A stretch of DNA of 64,000 bases from Betaproteobacteria bacterium. Lineage in GTDB: Bacteria; Pseudomonadota; Gammaproteobacteria; Burkholderiales; SG8-39. Below the pieces are notes generated by a model, which ran no database searches, had not been told where the DNA came from, and was given only the letters and a program-made list of their open reading frames with translations. The stretch spans positions 1 to 64,000 of the forward strand of contig SHXR01000005.1 of assembly GCA_009693235.1 (NCBI GenBank), written 5' to 3'. Below, in pieces: positions 57,158-64,000 of this stretch. Made by a program: the position numbers and the translations under genes. Position 1 is the first letter of the stretch. Each line of letters begins with the position of its first letter.

Positions 57158-58474
57158 CTACTTCGCCGGCATCGAATGCTGCGGCAGCCACAATGCGATT
57201 TCCGGGAACACGAAAAGGAGCGCCACCATTGCGATCATTATGAGAACGAACGGTGTCGTCCCCACCGTCACATCGCGCGCGCTCGCGCCTGGCATCATCC
57301 CCTGTATCACGAAGAGATTGAGGCCGACCGGTGGTGTGATGAAGCCGATCTCCAACCAGATGATCATGATGATGCCGAACCACACCGCATCGAAACCGAA
57401 CGCCACCACCAGGGGAAAGAGAATTGGCAGGATGATGATCATCACCGACAGCTCTTCCAGCGCGTAGGCGATCGCGAGCAGCACCGCGAACACGAGGACG
57501 AAGAACGCCCATTTGGGAAGATCGAGTCCGACGATATTTTCCATCAAGGCGCGCGGCGTGCCGATGAGCGCGATCACGTGCGAGAAAATCGCCGCGAACA
57601 TGATGATGAGCATCACCATTGAGGTGGTGCGCACCGTCTCGTAGAACGCTTGCTTCAACGCGGCCCAGGAGAGCGCGCGCATCCAAGCGGCGATCATCAG
57701 ACTCACTAGGCTCCCCAGCGCCGCGGCTTCGGTTGGGGTGACAATACCGATATACATGGAGCCCATCACCACCAATATCAGGAGCGCCACCGGCCCCATT
57801 TCGCGCAGGCCCGCGATTTTCTCGGCGAGCGCACCATGATCGTCCGGGCTGCGCGGCGCGACTTCCGGTCGCAGCGTCGCGTACACCACCACATAAACGA
57901 CGAACAACAACGCGAGCAGAATACCGGGCACGATCCCCGCCATATACAAATGCCCGATCGAGGTCTCGGTCATGACGCCGTAGATGATCATCGGAATCGA
58001 CGGTGGAATGAGAATGCCAAGCGTGCCACCGGCCGCGAGCGAACCGATGATCAATGGGCGCGCATAGCCACGCTTTTGCATTTCCGGAATGGCGATCAAA
58101 CCGATCGTCGCCGCGGTGGCAACGCTGGACCCTGACACCGCCGCGAAAATCGCGCACGACAACACGCTCGCGATTGCCATGCCACCGGGCAGAAAGCCCA
58201 CCCACTTCGACACCGCGGTGAAAAGACCCTTGCCGATGCCTGAATGCAGCAGCACCGCACTCATGAATACAAACAGCGGGAGAGCAATGAAGTTGAAGCT
58301 GGTCGCATTGCTCCAGGCGATCGACCCCACCACCGATAGCCCGACGTTCCAACCTTTCAGGTAGACGAGACCAAGCATCCCAACCAGCGCAAGGGATAAC
58401 GCGATCTCAAGGCCGATGGCAAAGCAAAAGAACAAGAGGCCCAGCAACAACGTACCGAGGAGCGCTTCGCTCAT
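57158..58474 (-). CDS. TRAP transporter large permease (DctM-like)
   Basis: GGTLGILIPPSIPMIIYGVMTETSIGHLYMAGIVPGILLALLF; GFITPPVGLNLFVIQGM. Confidence 0.92.
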   Translation of the reverse strand: MSEALLGTLLLGLLFFCFAIGLEIALSLALVGMLGLVYLKGWNVGLSVVGSIAWSNATSFNFIALPLFVFMSAVLLHSGIGKGLFTAVSKWVGFLPGGMAIASVLSCAIFAAVSGSSVATAATIGLIAIPEMQKRGYARPLIIGSLAAGGTLGILIPPSIPMIIYGVMTETSIGHLYMAGIVPGILLALLFVVYVVVYATLRPEVAPRSPDDHGALAEKIAGLREMGPVALLILVVMGSMYIGIVTPTEAAALGSLVSLMIAAWMRALSWAALKQAFYETVRTTSMVMLIIMFAAIFSHVIALIGTPRALMENIVGLDLPKWAFFVLVFAVLLAIAYALEELSVMIIILPILFPLVVAFGFDAVWFGIIMIIWLEIGFITPPVGLNLFVIQGMMPGASARDVTVGTTPFVLIMIAMVALLFVFPEIALWLPQHSMPAK

Positions 58475-59001
58475 AAGGATTTTGGCGCCTTCTCGCCGGA
58501 CAGTTCCAGGCGAACTTCACCCAGCTCACTCTTCGGTCCGTTCAAGCGGCGTAGCTGCCGCGCGAGCGCGATCAACATGGCGATCGCAAACAGCGCGAGT
58601 CCAAGCGGAATAAATGCCATCGGCAGCCAGAGCGGATACAGCATCACCGCTGACAGACGGCCATAGTCGAATGCCGTGATGGTGGTCTGCAGGGTCACCC
58701 ACGTCACAATCAGGACGAGCCCGCAACCCACCAGCAAAGTGAGGGCCCGTAGCCGCGCGCGGCGTACCGGCGTCAGGCTGTTGGTGAGCAGATCGACCCG
58801 GACATGCCCACCCGAAACGAATGTGTAGGCGAGGCCACCAAAAATAATCAGAATCTGCAGGTAGCTCGCCAACTCGTCGACAAATAGCTGCGGCGCGTCG
58901 ACAAAATAGCGCATCAACACATCGAACGAGATAAGCACGGTGATGAGTAGGGTCACCACGCCACCGACGAGGGCCGCGCCCTTGGCGATACGTTCAATCA
59001 T
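58471..59001 (-). CDS. TRAP transporter small permease (DctQ-like)
   Basis: VLMRYFVDAPQLFVDELASYLQILIIFGGLAYTFVSGGHVRVDLLTNSL. Confidence 0.9.
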   Translation of the reverse strand: MIERIAKGAALVGGVVTLLITVLISFDVLMRYFVDAPQLFVDELASYLQILIIFGGLAYTFVSGGHVRVDLLTNSLTPVRRARLRALTLLVGCGLVLIVTWVTLQTTITAFDYGRLSAVMLYPLWLPMAFIPLGLALFAIAMLIALARQLRRLNGPKSELGEVRLELSGEKAPKSL

Positions 59002-59028
59002 CCGCAGCCTGTTTGGATCGAGCGCGCC

Positions 59029-60030
59029 TCAGCGCCCAAGCGACTTCGAGGCAATGTCCAATGCGTTCTTGCCGTTCGCACCGGTGCGCTTCAGCCAAAT
59101 ATCCCAGGCCGATCGACTCGCTTGACGTGCCTTGGCGATTTCCTCGGCGGCCGGATCGACGATGGTCATGCCTAGTTCGGTGACGCGCTTGCGTGCGCGG
59201 TCATCGAGCGCCTTGGCATCAGCCCATTCCTTGTCTTCGAAGCTGACCGCCTTCAATGACGCCTGCACGACGTCTTGCAAATCCTTGGGCAAGGCGTTCC
59301 AGGCCTTCATGTTGGTGGCCAACCATTCGGTCGATCCACCCGAAAGGTTCCAGAAATTCATGAATTTCGATACCTCGAAGAACTTCATCGGCTCGGCATT
59401 GGTCGCGGAGGTCATCGCGCCATCCACAACGCCTCGTTGCAAGGCGGTGTAGACCTCGCCGAACGGGATGCTCACCGGCGCCGCGCCAAGTGCTTTGGCG
59501 AGATCCGCCGACTCCGAACCATACACCCGGAATTTCTTGCCCTTCCAATCGGCCAGCGTGCGAATCGGCTGATTCGCGAAGAGTTGTTGTGTGGGCCACG
59601 AGTGCACCGTCAGCAATTTGAGGCCGCGCTTGGCCATCATGTCGGTGGAATAACCGCGCAATGCCTCGGCCGCCTTGCGGTGCTCATCCAGCGTTTCGGT
59701 AAAGAACGGCAGTTCGAGCACGCCCAATTCGAGCAGCACATCGGTCAGATACGCCGAGAGGACAGGCGCGATTTCAACGCGGCCATCCAACAATGCGGGA
59801 AGCATCTCGGGGCCCGGATAGAGCGACGAGGCGGCATGCACACGGATCTCCATGCGCCCCCGCGACAGCTCCTTCACTTTGGCGCCGAACGCCGTCATGT
59901 TAACCGTATGAAAATACGATGGGCCGGTGACATGCGGCAGATTCCAGACGATCGGTTTGGTCTGCGCCTGTGCCAGTCCAACCGCAGCGGCGATACCAAG
60001 GCCCAGAGCGAGCCGATGATGCAATTTCAT
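59029..60030 (-). CDS. TRAP transporter substrate-binding protein (DctP-like)
   Basis: Signal peptide; AKVKELSRGRMEIRVHAASSLYPGPEMLPALLDGRVEIAPVLSAYLTDV; WPTQQLFANQPIRTLADWKGKKFRVYG. Confidence 0.9.
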   Translation of the reverse strand: MKLHHRLALGLGIAAAVGLAQAQTKPIVWNLPHVTGPSYFHTVNMTAFGAKVKELSRGRMEIRVHAASSLYPGPEMLPALLDGRVEIAPVLSAYLTDVLLELGVLELPFFTETLDEHRKAAEALRGYSTDMMAKRGLKLLTVHSWPTQQLFANQPIRTLADWKGKKFRVYGSESADLAKALGAAPVSIPFGEVYTALQRGVVDGAMTSATNAEPMKFFEVSKFMNFWNLSGGSTEWLATNMKAWNALPKDLQDVVQASLKAVSFEDKEWADAKALDDRARKRVTELGMTIVDPAAEEIAKARQASRSAWDIWLKRTGANGKNALDIASKSLGR

Positions 60031-60051
60031 GGATGTCTCCTCTCGTAGAAT

Positions 60052-60816
60052 TTAGTGCTGCGACAGCAACCGACCGAACCCGTTCACCCGGTCGATTATC
60101 CCACCCTGGCGCAGACAATACCAGACCAGCGCCTGATTGCTGGTAACGACCGGGCGGCCGACCGCCTGTTCGATTTCATCGATCACCTCGGCCGAGCGAA
60201 TGGCAGTGCAGCTCACAAGGTAGGCATCGACGCGATCGACGCGATGTTCTTTGACCAGGTCGAGCCATCGCTCCGGCGGCTCACGGCCCATCTCGGCATT
60301 GGTTGCGATACCCAATCCCACATCGACAAGGACTTCGAACCCCGCTGCCTCCAGGAATCGCGCCTCGCGTTCATTGACGGCCTTGATGTATGGCGTGATG
60401 AGTCCGATGCGTTTGGCGTTCAGCACCCGTAATGCAGCAACCAGCGCTTCCGATGTCGCAACAACCGGACCATTGGCCGCTCCGGCGATGCGCCTCTTGA
60501 TGTCCGCCTCCATCTCCTTGCTATAGGTGGAGACGGCGGTGCAATTGAATGCAATGAGATTCACTCGTGCATCGGCCAAGAGACGCGTCCCCTGCTCGAC
60601 GTTTTCCACCATCGCGAGCAGCTCTTCGCGCGAGCTGCCGGTCAGGGGCAAGCGCGTGCTGTAGACGGAAACACCCGGCGGCAACATCGCCTTCACCTGC
60701 GGCTCGGCCACGATGTTTCCCGACGGGGTGAGCATGCCGATCCGGAAACGATCGCCGTACTCGATTGACGGTCGATGCGCCGCTACAGCCCCTGTGCTCG
60801 GTGCAAGGCTTTGCAT
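60052..60816 (-). CDS. Maleate cis-trans isomerase / arylmalonate decarboxylase-like (Asp/Glu racemase superfamily)
   Basis: RIGMLTPSGNIVAEPQVKAMLPPGVSVYSTRLPL; paired Cys motifs LIAFNCTAVSTYS and LVSCTAIRSAEVIDEIEQAVGRPVVTSNQALVW. Confidence 0.88.
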   Translation of the reverse strand: MQSLAPSTGAVAAHRPSIEYGDRFRIGMLTPSGNIVAEPQVKAMLPPGVSVYSTRLPLTGSSREELLAMVENVEQGTRLLADARVNLIAFNCTAVSTYSKEMEADIKRRIAGAANGPVVATSEALVAALRVLNAKRIGLITPYIKAVNEREARFLEAAGFEVLVDVGLGIATNAEMGREPPERWLDLVKEHRVDRVDAYLVSCTAIRSAEVIDEIEQAVGRPVVTSNQALVWYCLRQGGIIDRVNGFGRLLSQH

Positions 60817-60961
60817 GTCTGTCTCCTTTACATACGACCTGCGAGTGTAGCCGCAATTCCGCAGGTCCCGCCCAGGCGCGCTATGATCGCAGCCACGTCG
60901 CCCTTGGTGTCTCCCATGACGCCAAAATCGCGTCCACCGGCCGATTTCAGAGGAGTATCCA

Positions 60962-61951
60962 ATGTCCTACTCGATCCTATGCACGGGCGTTGCTGCCGTG
61001 CTGCTTGCCATGCCGCTTGCCGCCACCGCGCAACAGAAGATCGTCATCAAGATGGGTTGGACCAGCGGCGCGGGTGAAACCGATCCGTACGCCGTCGGTG
61101 CACGCGAGTTCAAGAAGTCGCTGGAAGCGCGGGTCGGACAGAAGGTCGATGTTCAGCTCTTCCCCAATCGGCAGATCGGTGACGAGAAACCACTGATCGA
61201 TGGTATGCGGCTTGGCACCGTTGACGGCGGCATCATCACCAACGCCGTCATCTCGCAGATCGAACCGGCGTTCCAGTTGAACGATCTGCCGTTCCTCTTT
61301 GAGAGCGAAGCGCAGGCGCAGAGAATCCTCGATGGATCCGTCGGCAAAAAGCTCGCTGACAAGCTGGACGCCAAGGGCGTCAAGGTGCTTGGGTACATGG
61401 AGGGCGGCTTTCGCAACATGATCAACAACGTGCGACCGGTCAACAAGCCAGACGACATCAAAGGCGTGAAGTATCGCGTGATGCAAAACCCGGTCTATAT
61501 CGGCATGTTCTCCTCGCTCGGTGGCAATGCGATACCGATGGCCTGGGGTGAAGTGTTCACTGCCGTCCAGCAAGGCGCGATCGACGGCTTAGAGATTCCG
61601 CTCTCCATCATCGATCAGAACAAATTCTTCGAGGTAACCAAGTATCTGTCGCTCACCAATCATACCTACTCGATGATTGGTCTCCTCATCTCCAAGCGCA
61701 CCTACGATAAATTCCCCGACGACGTGAAGAAAGCAGCGATCGAGGCCGGTGTCGAGGCAACCAAAGCGCAACGGGCCATGTCGCTCGAGGCGACCAAACT
61801 TGTCGTGAAGACACTTGAATCAAAAGGCATGCAGATCAATCGCGTCGCCGATTTCAAACCGTTCCGCACCGCGGTGTCGAGTGTCTACGACAAGGTGAAA
61901 GGCTCGGTCGGCGAAGACCTGATGAAGGAAGCACTCGCCGCCGTTCAGTAA
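60962..61951 (+). CDS. TRAP transporter substrate-binding protein (DctP-like)
   Basis: MSYSILCTGVAAVLLAMPLAATAQQKIVIKMGWTSGAGETDPYAVGAREFKKSLEARVGQKVDVQLFPNRQIGDEKPLIDGMRLGTVDGGIITNAVI. Confidence 0.92.
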   Translation: MSYSILCTGVAAVLLAMPLAATAQQKIVIKMGWTSGAGETDPYAVGAREFKKSLEARVGQKVDVQLFPNRQIGDEKPLIDGMRLGTVDGGIITNAVISQIEPAFQLNDLPFLFESEAQAQRILDGSVGKKLADKLDAKGVKVLGYMEGGFRNMINNVRPVNKPDDIKGVKYRVMQNPVYIGMFSSLGGNAIPMAWGEVFTAVQQGAIDGLEIPLSIIDQNKFFEVTKYLSLTNHTYSMIGLLISKRTYDKFPDDVKKAAIEAGVEATKAQRAMSLEATKLVVKTLESKGMQINRVADFKPFRTAVSSVYDKVKGSVGEDLMKEALAAVQ

Positions 61952-61954
61952 CCG

Positions 61955-62440
61955 ATGCGCACCGTTTGTAGCGCGGCAGGCGCCGCGGTGCGCTGGAGCC
62001 TGTTCATCGCAATCGCGGTGATGCTCACGGCAATCGCTTATCAAGTGGTCATGCGCTACGTGTTCGGCCGTGCGCCGTCCTGGACCGAGGAACTCGCCAT
62101 CCTCATGTTCGCGTGGTCCACGCTAGGCGGATTCGCGTTGGGTGTGCGGGAAGGTTTTCATGTGCGCTTGACGATCATCCTCGATCGCCTGCCACCACGC
62201 AGCCGGCAAATCGCGGAACGAATTCTCGACCTGTTCGCGTTGCTGGTCGGTGCCTATTTGCTCTGGTCCGGATGGCGCTATGTCGATGTCACGGCGGGCA
62301 GCACCTCCGCTGCAATCGCTTATCCCATTGAACTCCTGCATGGGATGGCGCCCATTGCGGGCGCGCTCATTGTGTTGTTCGCAGCGGAGCGCTTCTGGAA
62401 TCCGTCGCCCGTGCGCGAAAACCAAGAACCGGCCGCATGA
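61955..62440 (+). CDS. TRAP transporter small permease (DctQ-like)
   Basis: VVMRYVFGRAPSWTEELAILMFAWSTLGGFALGVREGFHVRLTIILDRLP. Confidence 0.92.
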   Translation: MRTVCSAAGAAVRWSLFIAIAVMLTAIAYQVVMRYVFGRAPSWTEELAILMFAWSTLGGFALGVREGFHVRLTIILDRLPPRSRQIAERILDLFALLVGAYLLWSGWRYVDVTAGSTSAAIAYPIELLHGMAPIAGALIVLFAAERFWNPSPVRENQEPAA

Positions 62441-63711
62441 GCACCATCGCTCTTCTCCTCACCCTTGGCTTTGGTGCGCTGGTCGTCGCGGGCGTTCCAT
62501 TCGCGCTGGCGATCGCGGGCATCACTGCCATCGTGTTAGTCGCAGTAGACATCGAGCCCGCGTTCCTTGCGCAGCAAATCATCGCGGGTTCGCAGTCGTT
62601 CAGCCTGTTGGCGATCCCGCTTTTCATGCTCGCCGGCGAATTAATGAGCGCAGGCGGATTGTCGCAACGCCTGGTCGATGTCGCGAGCGTTCTGGTCCGC
62701 CATCTTACCGGCGGGCTGGCGATGGTGACGGTCCTCGCGGCGTTGGTGTTTTCAGCGATCTCCGGATCGGCACCCGCGACGACCGCGGCGATTGGATCGA
62801 TCCTGATTCCAGCCATGGCCAATGCGGGATACAGCCGGGCCTTCGCCGCTTCAATTGCCGTGAGCTCTGGGGTGCTGGGCCCATTGATCCCGCCGTCGAT
62901 CGCATTCGTTATCTGGGGCATCGTCGCCGAGCAATCGATCGGGCGGCTGTTTCTCTCGGGGATCGTACCGGGCCTCGCGATTGCGTTGGGCCTCCTTATC
63001 GTCTGCTATTTCCATGCCAAGCGGAATGCGGTCCCACGACTCGAACGCGCGCGCTGGCCGGAGATCAAGCAAGCCTTTGCGCGCGGTAAATGGGCACTGT
63101 TTTCTCCGCTCGTCGTGCTGGGCGGCATCTACGGCGGCATCTTCACGCCGACCGAAGCCGCGGCGATGAGTTGTGTCTATGCGCTCGCGGTAGGCCTATA
63201 CATCGAGCGCCGACTCACCTGGCGCGCATTGCCGGAAGTCTTCCTCAAGGCAGCCCGCACCAGCGCGCTTGTCACCGCCATCATCGCGGCATCGGTCGGT
63301 TTTGGCGTGCTGATCGCGCAAGAGCAGCTCGCGTTGAAATTCGCCACCTGGCTCGCTGAGAATGTCCGGGAACGTTGGACGGCACTGGCCGGATTGAACG
63401 CCGTGTTCTTCGTGCTCGCCGCGGTGATGGATGAGATTGCCATCATGGTGATTCTCGGGCCGCTCTTGATCGCGATCGGCAACAAGTTCGGCGTCGATCC
63501 GATTCACCTTGGCTCGATCATCGTCACCAATGTCGCGATCGGCATGGCCGCGCCGCCGATCGGCTATTGCCTGTTCGTCGGCATGGCGATTTCCGGGCTG
63601 TCGCTCGGTAAAATATCGAAGGTGATCTGGCCCCAGATCATCGTCATGCTGATCGTGCTGTTTCTGACCACCTATATTCCGTCATTTGCCATGGCGTTCC
63701 AACCGAAATGA
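62437..63711 (+). CDS. TRAP transporter large permease (DctM-like)
   Basis: SSGVLGPLIPPSIAFVIWGIVAEQSIGRLFLSGIVPGLAIALGLLI; MAAPPIGYCLFVGMAISGLSLGKISK. Confidence 0.93.
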   Translation: MSTIALLLTLGFGALVVAGVPFALAIAGITAIVLVAVDIEPAFLAQQIIAGSQSFSLLAIPLFMLAGELMSAGGLSQRLVDVASVLVRHLTGGLAMVTVLAALVFSAISGSAPATTAAIGSILIPAMANAGYSRAFAASIAVSSGVLGPLIPPSIAFVIWGIVAEQSIGRLFLSGIVPGLAIALGLLIVCYFHAKRNAVPRLERARWPEIKQAFARGKWALFSPLVVLGGIYGGIFTPTEAAAMSCVYALAVGLYIERRLTWRALPEVFLKAARTSALVTAIIAASVGFGVLIAQEQLALKFATWLAENVRERWTALAGLNAVFFVLAAVMDEIAIMVILGPLLIAIGNKFGVDPIHLGSIIVTNVAIGMAAPPIGYCLFVGMAISGLSLGKISKVIWPQIIVMLIVLFLTTYIPSFAMAFQPK

Positions 63712-64000
63712 AGCTCACCACCGCGGCACGCGGCGTCTATGTCATTGCCGCCACACCATTCAATCCGGACGGCAGCCTCGATCTTCGTGGCGCACAGAGC
63801 ATGCTCGATTTCTATCTCGAGCGGGGCGCGCATGGTCTCACCTTGCTTGGCATGATGGGCGAGCAGCAAAAGCTCTCGCCGGAGGAAAGCCTGCGGTTCG
63901 TCGAGACCTGTGCACGGCATGTCGATGGCCGTATACCGATCATTGTCGGCGCGGCCACGCCCTGGATCGACAACCTGAAAGCATTCGCGCAGAGCGTGAT
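63708..64000 (+). CDS. Dihydrodipicolinate synthase family protein (5' part, runs off the window)
   Basis: MKLTTAARGVYVIAATPFNPDGSLDLRGAQSMLDFYLERGAHGLTLLGMMGEQQKLSPEESLRFVETCARHVDGRIPIIVGA; ATGA overlap with the upstream DctM gene. Confidence 0.88.
   Translation, partial: MKLTTAARGVYVIAATPFNPDGSLDLRGAQSMLDFYLERGAHGLTLLGMMGEQQKLSPEESLRFVETCARHVDGRIPIIVGAATPWIDNLKAFAQSV

Noticed and set aside
57108-58352. 414-aa overlapping minus-strand ORF in the TRAP DctM region
   Set aside because: The alternative frame of the same strand is a clear DctM; this one is Arg/Gly/His-rich noise.
1-64000. CRISPR array, tRNA, rRNA or prophage module
   Set aside because: No regularly spaced repeats, no tRNA-like cloverleaf or rRNA sequence recognised, and no phage structural genes or integrases in the ORF track.

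Overview
The window looks like a GC-rich betaproteobacterial (Burkholderiales-like) chromosome segment, given the gene content and the expansion of Bug/TctC receptors. It is packed with solute-uptake and catabolic genes. These include eight Bug/TctC-type periplasmic receptors with no TctA/TctB in the window, two branched-chain-amino-acid-type (Liv) ABC operons, one SsuABC/TauABC-like ABC operon and three TRAP systems. There are also LLM and FAD monooxygenases, an SDR, MmgE/PrpD, enoyl-CoA hydratase, two MetE-like proteins, an unpaired molybdopterin subunit, a maleate-isomerase-like protein and a three-domain RidA protein. The most notable signals are: (1) an ~89-bp MITE-like repeat (three full copies, one truncated) with 16-bp imperfect terminal inverted repeats and 4-bp direct flanks (CTAG, TTCG, TTAA); every copy lies in the same orientation upstream of the next gene, and one sits exactly at the livF stop codon; (2) a single-chain protein of three tandem RidA domains, each keeping the presumed catalytic Arg; (3) a decaying MbnP/MbnH/TPR block with repeated Gln-to-stop changes and loss of one heme motif; (4) a chimeric junction joining a dead ABC receptor gene to the 3' part of an outer-membrane efflux gene, followed by a hairpin cluster; (5) several single-nucleotide frameshifts in recognisable families; (6) a 15-bp inverted repeat over the start of a DUF4143-type ATPase. 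All calls were made by eye from sequence and the ORF track; no database search was run.
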